Shown in pieces: positions 1 through 5,085 of a DNA stretch of 7,899 bases. The stretch is taken from assembly GCA_005884855.1 (NCBI GenBank), contig VAZS01000149.1:1-7899 (forward strand), given 5' to 3'. Source of the DNA: Alphaproteobacteria bacterium. Lineage in GTDB: Bacteria; Pseudomonadota; Alphaproteobacteria; Rhizobiales; Xanthobacteraceae. Both the position numbers and the translations under genes were made by a program. How positions within the stretch are numbered: the first letter of the stretch is position 1; every line of letters begins with the position of its first letter. The notes below the pieces were generated by a model. It did not search any database. It had not been told where the DNA came from and saw nothing but the letters and a program-made list of their open reading frames with translations.

Positions 1-874
1 TGGAGGCAGTATCCGTATTCCCGCGCACTACTGCGGACTCGCGGCGATCAAGCCGACCTCGGGCCGCGTTCCGCGGACCGGACAGTTTCCCTTGCCGCTG
101 GGCGCGCGCAATCCGGTGTTTCACGTCAGCCTGATCGCGCGAAATGTCCAGGACCTCGCGTTGGCCTTGCCGATTATCTCGGGGCCCGACTTCCGCGATC
201 ACTCAATCGTCGCAATGCCGCTCGGCGATTCCGCAAAAGCGGTATTGCGTGATTTGAAGGTTGCCTATTTCGATGACGATGGCGTCGCCACACCGACAAA
301 GGAAATCGCCGGCGCTGTCCGCGATTCCGCGAAGGCATTCGCGGATGCTGGTGTCAAGGTGAAAGAAAGCCGGCCACCTGACGCGGCAAAATCCGGCGCG
401 ATCTACTTCGATATCAGCCGCGGCGATGGTGGTGCCGGCGCGCGCGCGTTCCTGAAGAGCATCGGAACGAATGAGATTTCCCCGATGTTCGAACGGGCGC
501 TTGCGGTAGCGGTCGCGCCTGCGATGCCCAGCACAACCGAGGCCCTGAGTGCGTTTGTCAGATGGGATCTGTTTCGCAATTCCATGCTGCGCTTCATCGA
601 GAACTACGATGCGCTGCTGTCACCGGTGATGCCATATCCCGCGCTGCTACATGGTACTGGCTTCGATGACGATAAGCGGATCGGATTTGGTTACGCCCAG
701 ATGCATAACCTGACCGGCTGGCCCACAGCGACCGTGCGAATAGGCACCTCGCCGGAAGGGCTACCGATCGGGGTGCAGGTCGCTGCCCGGCCATGGCGTG
801 AGGATGTGGCGTTGGCGCTGGTTCAGCATCTTGAAAAGAGCTTTGGCGGCTGGAAGATGCCTCCTACGATATAA
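1..874 (+). CDS. Amidase-signature family amidase, C-terminal part (5' end outside window)
   Basis: The reading frame is open from base 2 (base 1 is the last base of the previous codon) and stops at TAA 872-874, giving about 290 C-terminal residues of a family whose members are usually 450-500 residues. The first visible residues, GGSIRIPA, are the heart of the amidase signature; in this family the Ser of GGS is the nucleophile of the Ser-cisSer-Lys triad (the other two residues lie upstream, out of view). It is followed by CGLAAIKPTSGRVP and by IARNVQDLALAL, equivalent to the usual GP(M/L)ARSVxDLAL block. The C-terminal block with NLTGWPTATVRIG and GLPIGVQVAARPWRE is also typical. The family hydrolyses carboxamides to acid plus ammonia in the cytoplasm; the substrate here is unknown. 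The next gene starts 64 bp downstream on the same strand, so the two may be co-transcribed. No frame break is visible. Family call is firm, substrate is not. Confidence 0.93.
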   Translation, partial: GGSIRIPAHYCGLAAIKPTSGRVPRTGQFPLPLGARNPVFHVSLIARNVQDLALALPIISGPDFRDHSIVAMPLGDSAKAVLRDLKVAYFDDDGVATPTKEIAGAVRDSAKAFADAGVKVKESRPPDAAKSGAIYFDISRGDGGAGARAFLKSIGTNEISPMFERALAVAVAPAMPSTTEALSAFVRWDLFRNSMLRFIENYDALLSPVMPYPALLHGTGFDDDKRIGFGYAQMHNLTGWPTATVRIGTSPEGLPIGVQVAARPWREDVALALVQHLEKSFGGWKMPPTI

Positions 875-938
875 TTTTGCGTACTCCAGAGTCCTCAAGA
901 GCTGCCGGTTGGCCGTTCGAATTCCGGAAGAAAACCGC

Positions 939-1709
939 ATGACTGCCAGCATCGCATCCACCGCTAAATTGATTGCGGCGGAACATCGCGATGGAAAGGC
1001 CTTTCACGCTCTTGAAGGCGTTCGCGATCTTGCGGCGGCATATCAGGTTCAGAAGGTCTATCTCGGAGAGGTCATCGGCGCTGACCGGATCGCCGGCTAC
1101 AAAATCGGCCTGACATCGCAAAAGATGCAGGCGATGTGCGGCATCGATCATCCGATTTCAGGCGCCGTTTTCGGCAGACGCGTGATGAATAGCGGCGCGA
1201 AAGTTCGGATCGCCGATTATCACCATTTGGGTCTCGAATTCGAGATATGCGCTCGGTTGGGACGCGACCTCGCTCCGCGCAAAACGCCGTACACCAGGGA
1301 TGAAGCGGGTAAAGCCGTCGATGCGGTCTGCGCCGCGATCGAACTGGTGGATGATCGCCATGCGGATTATGCGGTGCTCGACTGCAGATCGGTGGTTGCG
1401 GATAATGCGTGGAACGCGGGTGTCATCCTCGGCAGTTTCGTCGAGCCGCCTTCAACGCTCGATGACGTCGTAGGCGTGGCCTATCAGGATGGTGTCGAAA
1501 TCGGGCGGGGCAAGGGCGCGGACGCTCTCGGCCATCCGTTCGAGCCTCTCGCATGGCTCGCCAATCATTTGGGGATGCAAGGCGAGGGATTGAAGAAAGG
1601 CGACATCGTGATGACCGGCAGCATCGTCACGACCCGCTTTCCGCAAGCAGCCTTCAGCTACCGCTTCGACGTCAGCGGCCTCGGCAGCGTCGAGGTCAGC
1701 GGAACATAA
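939..1709 (+). CDS. 2-keto-4-pentenoate hydratase family protein (MhpD/HpaH/TesE-like)
   Basis: This 256-residue protein matches the usual length of the 2-hydroxypenta-2,4-dienoate hydratase / 2-oxohept-3-ene-1,7-dioate hydratase branch of the fumarylacetoacetate hydrolase superfamily. These enzymes add water to 2-oxo-4-enoates late in meta-cleavage pathways, using a divalent metal. Visible marks are GYKIGLTS (residues 53-60) with HPISGAVFG (71-79), LGLEFEICARLG with candidate metal ligands Glu100 and Glu102, AIELVDDR with Glu135, VADNAWNAGVILG in the middle, and a C-terminal GDIVMTGS block. The frame is open upstream to 798, but ATG 939 is preferred: GGAAG at 926-930 sits 8 nt before it and the extra N-terminal residues look unlike the family. 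It follows the amidase gene by 64 bp. A related decarboxylase (4-oxalocrotonate type) has the same fold and cannot be excluded. Confidence 0.88.
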   Translation: MTASIASTAKLIAAEHRDGKAFHALEGVRDLAAAYQVQKVYLGEVIGADRIAGYKIGLTSQKMQAMCGIDHPISGAVFGRRVMNSGAKVRIADYHHLGLEFEICARLGRDLAPRKTPYTRDEAGKAVDAVCAAIELVDDRHADYAVLDCRSVVADNAWNAGVILGSFVEPPSTLDDVVGVAYQDGVEIGRGKGADALGHPFEPLAWLANHLGMQGEGLKKGDIVMTGSIVTTRFPQAAFSYRFDVSGLGSVEVSGT

Positions 1710-1716
1710 CACCAGT

Positions 1717-1842
1717 TCACCTTGGCATGGCGGGCGCGCTTCGCCTTGCGAAATCGCCACCGGGAATCGAATCCAGCAGCGCCCGCGTCTAGGGGTCGTG
1801 CTGGGGATGGCCAAAGACATCGCCGGCAAGCCGTTGCTCCAC
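1717..1842 (-). pseudogene. Decayed C-terminal tail of a peptide/opine-type ABC transporter ATP-binding protein
   Basis: On the minus strand, one frame from about 1842 down to TGA 1717-1719 reads VEQRLAGDVFGHPQHDP, then a TAG stop (1789-1791), then TRALLDSIPGGDFARR and a short tail. This closely follows the conserved end of Dpp/Opp-type ATP-binding subunits, where the typical wording is VFxxPQHPYTRALLxxIP. The TAG falls where the conserved Tyr of PYTRALL is expected, one base from TAC or TAT. Upstream the frame meets another stop within about 50 bases and no Walker or signature motif is present, so nearly all of the gene is missing. The remnant lies tail to tail with the hydratase gene (8 bp apart) and fills most of the gap before the MaoC gene, suggesting a deletion or rearrangement that joined two gene sets. 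Recognition is by eye. Confidence 0.6.
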
Positions 1843-1891
1843 GCACGCTGGGCCGATCAATGGAGACCAACGCTACCAATCGGGGAAAACG

Positions 1892-2353
1892 ATGGCAGGG
1901 TTATATTTCGAGGAGTTTGAGGTAGGCCGAGAATTTCATCATGAATTCAGCCGGACCGTCACCGAGATGGACAACACAATGTTCAGCCTGCTGACGATGA
2001 ACCCGCAGCCTCTGCACCTTGACGCTCATTTCGCGGAAACTACCGAATTCGGTCAGCGGCTGTTTAACAGCCTTTACACTCTCGGCATCATGATCGGAAT
2101 GAGCGTATACGACACCACGCTTGGGACGACGATCGGCAATCTTGGTATGACTGACGTCAAGTTTCCAAAGCCGGTGTTTCACGGCGATACGCTCAAAGCG
2201 CACACCAAGATCATCTCCAAGCGGATCAGCAAATCGCGGCCAACGCAGGGCATCGTCGAATTCGAGCATACGGCGACAAACCAGCGCGGCGAGGTGGTCG
2301 CAAGCTGTCGCCGCACCGGCCTGATGCACTGCAAACCGCAAACTAGGGCTTGA
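1892..2353 (+). CDS. MaoC-like (R)-specific enoyl-CoA hydratase, single hotdog domain
   Basis: This 153-residue single-domain MaoC dehydratase starts at ATG 1892, 5 nt after GGGGA (1882-1886). The hotdog-fold landmarks are the N-terminal YFEEFEVG (residues 5-12), the hydratase-2-like segment MNPQPLHLDAHFA (36-48), a helix around GQRLFNSLYTLGIMIG, then DVKFPKPVFHGDTL (88-101) and the C-terminal strand EVVASCRRTG. Such proteins hydrate trans-2-enoyl-CoA thioesters in the cytoplasm. The lyase gene starts 4 bp after the stop, indicating translational coupling. The MaoC plus CitE-type lyase pairing is known from routes through mesaconyl- or itaconyl-CoA, citramalyl-CoA and methylmalyl-CoA, so a branched C4-C5 dicarboxylic acyl-CoA is a reasonable guess. 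Oddity: by eye alignment the catalytic Asp of hydratase-2 enzymes is replaced by Asn37, while His42 is kept. Confidence 0.88.
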   Translation: MAGLYFEEFEVGREFHHEFSRTVTEMDNTMFSLLTMNPQPLHLDAHFAETTEFGQRLFNSLYTLGIMIGMSVYDTTLGTTIGNLGMTDVKFPKPVFHGDTLKAHTKIISKRISKSRPTQGIVEFEHTATNQRGEVVASCRRTGLMHCKPQTRA

Positions 2354-2357
2354 TGCG

Positions 2358-3221
2358 ATGCGATCGTTTCTGTTCGTTCCTGGCGACAGCGTCCGCAAAT
2401 TCGAAAGCGCGAAGAAGACGGCGGCTGACGCCCTGATCCTGGATCTGGAGGACTCAATCGCGCCCGACCAGAAAGTTGTCGCGCGGGGCATTACGCGGGA
2501 GATGCTTGGTAGCCGCAATCCGGACCAGAAAATGTATATTCGGGTAAACGCGCTCGACACCGGCATGACGCTCGCTGATCTCGCAGCCGTCATGCCCGGC
2601 CGGCCAGACGGCATCGTGTTGCCGAAATGCGCTGGAGCGGCCGACGTCAATCACCTTGCGCTTTATCTAGAGGCGTTCGAGGCGGCGTCCAATCTTGCGC
2701 AAGGAAGCACGCGGATCGTCGTCGTCGCCACGGAGACGGCGCGTGCGGTGCTCAAGTTGCTCGACTTTGAGGGGGCCAGCCCGCGCCTTTGGGGTATGAT
2801 GTGGGGCGCCGAGGATCTCGCCGCTTCGCTTGGCGCCTCACGCAACCGAACTGCCGGCCGCTTCCACGGTCCTTTTTTGCTGGCGCGCGATCTCTGCCTG
2901 ATCAGCGCGGCCGCGGCCGGCGTCGTGGCGATAGATACCATCGCCACCGACATCGATGATCTCGTCGCGTTACGGGAGGAGGCGATTGCCGCACGGCACG
3001 ACGGCTTCCTGTCAAAGGCCATCATTCATCCCAAACATGTCGATGTCGTCAATGCGGCGTTCATGCCGAGTGATGAGGAAATCGCATGGTCAAAGAAGGT
3101 CGTTAAGGCATTTGATGACAGTCCGAATTCCGGTGTTGTCAAACTGGATGGAAAGATGCTCGACAAGCCGCACCTTCGCGCCGCCGAGAAAGTCCTCGCA
3201 CAAGCCAAACGCCAGGTTTGA
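2358..3221 (+). CDS. CitE/HpcH-type CoA-ester lyase (citramalyl/malyl-CoA lyase family)
   Basis: This 287-residue protein has the normal length and full motif set of the CitE-like branch of the HpcH/HpaI aldolase superfamily. RSFLFVPGD is at residues 2-10, LDLEDSIAP at 28-36, the Arg of IRVN at 62, the LPK strand at 88-90, the Glu of ATET at 126 and WGAEDLAASLG at 149-159; Glu126 and Asp153 are the expected Mg ligands. GFLSKAIIHPKHV (216-228) is the usual C-terminal block. The family splits 3-hydroxyacyl-CoA thioesters such as (S)-citramalyl-CoA (to acetyl-CoA and pyruvate) or malyl-CoA and methylmalyl-CoA (to glyoxylate and an acyl-CoA). ATG 2358 follows the MaoC stop by 4 bp, with AGGG at 2345-2348 as a possible ribosome binding site inside the end of that gene. 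The product of the preceding hydratase is probably its substrate; the exact CoA ester cannot be named. Confidence 0.9.
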   Translation: MRSFLFVPGDSVRKFESAKKTAADALILDLEDSIAPDQKVVARGITREMLGSRNPDQKMYIRVNALDTGMTLADLAAVMPGRPDGIVLPKCAGAADVNHLALYLEAFEAASNLAQGSTRIVVVATETARAVLKLLDFEGASPRLWGMMWGAEDLAASLGASRNRTAGRFHGPFLLARDLCLISAAAAGVVAIDTIATDIDDLVALREEAIAARHDGFLSKAIIHPKHVDVVNAAFMPSDEEIAWSKKVVKAFDDSPNSGVVKLDGKMLDKPHLRAAEKVLAQAKRQV

Positions 3222-3325
3222 AAAATAATTTCGATTACGCCGTACTGTTTCATTCCGAATCGGCTTTTAGCCTTCACGTCGTGGTAGTATTCCACAAAAC
3301 CACCAACTCGGAAAATCGAGAAGCT

Positions 3326-3332
3326 GGAGAGG
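3326..3332 (+). promoter_or_regulatory. Ribosome binding site that sets the TTG start of the dehydrogenase gene
   Basis: GGAGAGG lies exactly 8 nt before TTG 3341, in the frame of the dehydrogenase. No comparable site precedes the far-upstream TTG at 3218, which overlaps the stop of the lyase gene. A second in-frame TTG at 3350 is 17 nt away, which is too far. Confidence 0.7.
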
Positions 3333-3340
3333 CGAATTTC

Positions 3341-4159
3341 TTGGGAATTTTGACAACGGATTTGCGGGTTGCTGTGGCCGGTCTGGGGCCGATTGGAACG
3401 AGAGTCGTAAAAGCGCTTGATGGTGGAATAGATGGCTTGGTCCTCGCCGCCGTATCGGCGAAAAATCCGGGGAAGCACCAGGGCTGGCTCGCTACGTTGA
3501 AAAGACCGCCCGCGGTCCTACCGATCGAATTTCTCTCTGACATCGCCGATCTGGTGGTCGAGTGCGCGCCCAGTTCGCTCGTCAGGTCAATCGTTGCTCC
3601 GTTTGTAGCACGCGGAAAGATCGCGATCGTTCTTAGCGCGGGTGCGTTGCTCGATCATGCGGAGCTCATCGAACTTGCCAAACAGAATCGCGGTCAGATC
3701 TTCGTACCGACAGGCGCATTGATTGGCCTCGACGCGGTGACCGCGGCGGCCGTTGGCAACATCCATTCGGTCCGGATGGTGACGCGAAAGCCGATCCGCG
3801 GCCTCGCCGGCGCGCCTTATCTCCTCGAACACAATATCGAGATCGAACGAATTACCGAACCGCTCAGAATCTTCGATGGCACCGCGCGGGAGGCGGCGAG
3901 GGGCTTCCCGGCCAACGTGAACGTTGCTGTCGCGCTGTCGCTTGCCGGGATTGGTCCGGACTTGACGAGAGTGGAGATTTGGGCCGATCCGAGCGTCACG
4001 CGTAACACTCACAGTATCGAGGTAGAATCCGACTCCGCCCGTTTTTCGATGTCGATCGAGAATATTCCGTCAGAAAACCCAAAGACCGGTTTGATCACCG
4101 CGCTCTCAGTGGTCGCTTGTCTGCGGAAGTTGCGCGCCCCGCTAAGGGTCGGGACCTGA
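3341..4159 (+). CDS. Aspartate dehydrogenase (NadX/DUF108) family NAD(P)-dependent dehydrogenase
   Basis: From TTG 3341 this is a 272-residue protein, the usual length for L-aspartate dehydrogenases. It opens with a Rossmann strand and GLGPIG (residues 14-19). VVECAPSSLVR follows near 72-82, then LSAGALLD (98-105), the VPTGALIGLDA loop (122-132) and the C-terminal catalytic half: FPANVNVAVALSLAGIG (189-205), VEIWADP (211-217) and NTHSIEVE, where His224 matches the catalytic His of NadX enzymes. The family reversibly deaminates L-aspartate to oxaloacetate; some members start NAD synthesis by giving iminoaspartate. Here no nadA or nadC is in view; the gene follows the CoA-ester lyase by 119 bp on the same strand, so a role in a catabolic route, perhaps on another amino acid or imine, is as likely. 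Weaker alternative starts are TTG 3218 and TTG 3350. Family firm, substrate open. Confidence 0.85.
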   Translation: MGILTTDLRVAVAGLGPIGTRVVKALDGGIDGLVLAAVSAKNPGKHQGWLATLKRPPAVLPIEFLSDIADLVVECAPSSLVRSIVAPFVARGKIAIVLSAGALLDHAELIELAKQNRGQIFVPTGALIGLDAVTAAAVGNIHSVRMVTRKPIRGLAGAPYLLEHNIEIERITEPLRIFDGTAREAARGFPANVNVAVALSLAGIGPDLTRVEIWADPSVTRNTHSIEVESDSARFSMSIENIPSENPKTGLITALSVVACLRKLRAPLRVGT

Positions 4160-4209
4160 ACAGCCCCGATCCCGCGACGGCGCAATGCCGTAACACTGGA
4201 GCAGCAGCG

Positions 4210-4410
4210 TTATTTCGAAGGTTCGCTTGGCTTGGTCTGGCTAACGGACGGGTCCGCGCTGGACTCGCGCAGTTTTGCTTCCCGTCCAAGTCCCAAAACA
4301 CGTCGGCCATAAGAAAGCTCGACGGCTTCCGCTACCTGTTCTTCCTGGTCCAGTGGTTTCTCTTCTTCTTGGCTGGTGCCTTTTTTGTCTTCTTTGTCTT
4401 CGTCTTTCAT
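4210..4410 (-). CDS. Small charged hypothetical protein, 66 residues
   Basis: I do not recognise this protein. It begins with a very charged stretch (MKDEDKEDKK), then an Gln/Glu-rich stretch to about residue 30, then a short more ordered-looking segment ELSYGRRVLGLGREAKL (31-47) and a Ser/Pro/Lys tail. There is no signal peptide, membrane segment or Cys, and most of it is probably disordered. Support for a real gene is GGAG (4419-4422 on the complement), 8 nt before ATG 4410, and a GGAAC-headed promoter-like palindrome directly upstream (4434-4459). It is the last of three tiny minus-strand genes and ends 50 bp from the convergent dehydrogenase gene. Low-complexity composition makes a chance open frame possible, so confidence is moderate. 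Confidence 0.55.
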   Translation of the reverse strand: MKDEDKEDKKGTSQEEEKPLDQEEQVAEAVELSYGRRVLGLGREAKLRESSADPSVSQTKPSEPSK

Positions 4411-4433
4411 TTGAATGGCTCCGCGCTACAGGG

Positions 4434-4459
4434 GGAACGCGGAAAAGTCTCCGCGTTCC
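4434..4459 (-). promoter_or_regulatory. Palindromic GGAAC-N15-CGTT element / hairpin before the small charged gene
   Basis: A perfect 10-bp inverted repeat, GGAACGCGGA and TCCGCGTTCC, with a 6-nt loop. Because it is symmetrical, each strand reads GGAAC-N15-CGTT, resembling the EcfG promoter (consensus spacer 16-17). On the minus strand the CGTT end is 25 nt before ATG 4410, leaving room for the GGAG site in a short leader. The spacer is one base short, so it may instead act as an RNA hairpin or protein-binding operator. It has no T-run, so it is a poor terminator. Confidence 0.4.
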
Positions 4460-4532
4460 TGAATTAAATCAGGTGCCAGCATCAGAGGCCGCCACTCACG
4501 GCGATTGAGGGGCTCTGCCGCAGATCGGAGGT

Positions 4533-4733
4533 TCACGCGCCTCCTACACCCTGCACCACTTTCCCAGAGCCGCCGCAGTTTTCACAACGTTTGCCATTTA
4601 TCTTTCCAGTTCCGTCGCATTCAGGGCAGATGGCTTCGCCGGTACCAGGTGTTCCCTTGGGAGCGACATCGCCCGGCGCAGGCTGCGACGCACTCACCGA
4701 ATCTGAGCGAGCAGGATTGTATTTGTCGGACAC
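4533..4733 (-). CDS. Small protein with two CxxCxGxG zinc motifs (DnaJ-type zinc ribbon)
   Basis: This 66-residue protein has a Ser/Pro/Gly-rich N-terminal half, TPGTG at 28-32, then CPECDGTG (36-43) and CENCGGSG (50-57). These are two copies of the CxxCxGxG motif that binds one zinc ion in the DnaJ Cys-rich domain. Only two of the four DnaJ repeats are present and there is no J domain, so this is a stand-alone mini zinc ribbon; a role in redox, chaperone assistance or RNA/protein binding can only be guessed. Start choice: GTG 4733 has GGAG (4740-4743) 6 nt upstream, whereas ATG 4739 would abut the GGAG with no spacer and add two residues; a 89-residue version from 4802 has no support. It lies 127 bp downstream of the preceding small gene on the same strand. 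Confidence 0.75.
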   Translation of the reverse strand: MSDKYNPARSDSVSASQPAPGDVAPKGTPGTGEAICPECDGTGKINGKRCENCGGSGKVVQGVGGA

Positions 4734-4796
4734 GTTCATCTCCGTCAAAGTTTGCGTCTGTTGGCACGCACGCCGACAGGACGGTCTAGCTCGTGC

Positions 4797-4821
4797 AAGC
4801 ACGCAGCCGACCTAAAGTTCC
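4797..4821 (-). promoter_or_regulatory. Weak GGAAC-N16-GCTT promoter candidate before the zinc-motif gene
   Basis: On the minus strand GGAAC (4821-4817) is followed after 16 nt by GCTT. It keeps the GGAAC and the final TT of the EcfG consensus but misses the CG. The element ends 63 nt before GTG 4733. It gains a little weight only because neighbouring small genes carry similar elements. Confidence 0.2.
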
Positions 4822-4860
4822 TCGAAGCTCGGGATCACTGGAGAGATTGAGGACGCGGGA

Positions 4861-5013
4861 CTAGCCCGTGGGGCTCGGGTTGGGATCATCAGGGTCCGGC
4901 AGCATGCCTGTGCCCGGCGTCTTCTCCGGGTCCAGCAGTTCGGGACGAGCGTCCGGTCCGGACGGCGGATTCTCGCGCTGCGGCCTCGGGTCTTGGCGCT
5001 TTCTCTCGGTCAT
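4861..5013 (-). CDS. Small Pro/Asp-rich hypothetical protein, 50 residues
   Basis: A 50-residue hydrophilic protein starting MTERKRQDPRPQ, with a basic N-terminus, a Pro/Gly-rich middle and a tail KTPGTGMLPDPDDPNPSPTG. From memory, short proteins with a TPGTGxLPD-like tail occur in rhizobia, but the function is unknown to me. It has no Cys, membrane segment or signal peptide and is probably disordered. The frame extends to ATG 5055, but ATG 5013 is preferred because a GGAAC-N16-TGTT promoter-like element ends 8 nt before it, which would give a nearly leaderless mRNA and explain the missing ribosome binding site. It lies 72 bp downstream of the alpha-glucosidase gene on the same strand. The TPGTG string recurs in the neighbouring zinc-motif protein. 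Short length and biased composition keep confidence moderate. Confidence 0.5.
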   Translation of the reverse strand: MTERKRQDPRPQRENPPSGPDARPELLDPEKTPGTGMLPDPDDPNPSPTG

Positions 5014-5021
5014 GATCGTGA

Positions 5022-5046
5022 AACAGAATCGAACCGGCTTGGTTCC
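5022..5046 (-). promoter_or_regulatory. EcfG-like promoter candidate GGAAC-N16-TGTT
   Basis: On the minus strand GGAAC (5046-5042) and TGTT (5025-5022) are separated by 16 nt, one mismatch from GGAAC-N16-CGTT. Transcription starting 6-9 nt after the element would begin at or next to ATG 5013, so the message would be leaderless. Confidence 0.4.
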
Positions 5047-5051
5047 GGTTC
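5031..5051 (-). terminator. Possible weak terminator hairpin after the alpha-glucosidase gene
   Basis: A perfect 7-bp inverted repeat, GAACCGG and CCGGTTC, with a 7-nt loop lies 34 bp past the alpha-glucosidase stop on the minus strand. The sequence after it (GATTCTGTTTC) is only moderately T-rich, so termination would be weak. It overlaps the promoter candidate at 5022-5046. Confidence 0.3.
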
Positions 5052-5085
5052 TCATGGAACGTGCGCTCTACTATGGCTTGACTTA

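Noticed and set aside
1901..2650. 249-residue minus-strand open frame
   Set aside because: It lies opposite the well-supported MaoC and lyase genes, has no family motif or ribosome site, and its sequence is typical of a high-GC antisense frame.
3218..3340. N-terminal extension of the dehydrogenase from TTG 3218
   Set aside because: The TTG overlaps the lyase stop, the extra 41 residues come before the Rossmann strand where the family has none, and a much better ribosome site precedes TTG 3341.
4177..4191. ACGGC/GCCGT hairpin between the convergent dehydrogenase and small charged gene as a terminator
   Set aside because: The stem is only 5 bp and neither strand has a T-run after it.
4586..4613. 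GGAAC and CGTT on the minus strand inside the zinc-motif gene
   Set aside because: The spacer is 19 nt, outside the 16-17 nt of EcfG promoters, and the site is inside coding sequence.
4740..4802. Longer start (4802) for the zinc-motif protein
   Set aside because: The added Arg/Cys-rich residues do not resemble a conserved N-terminus and GGAG lies 6 nt before GTG 4733.
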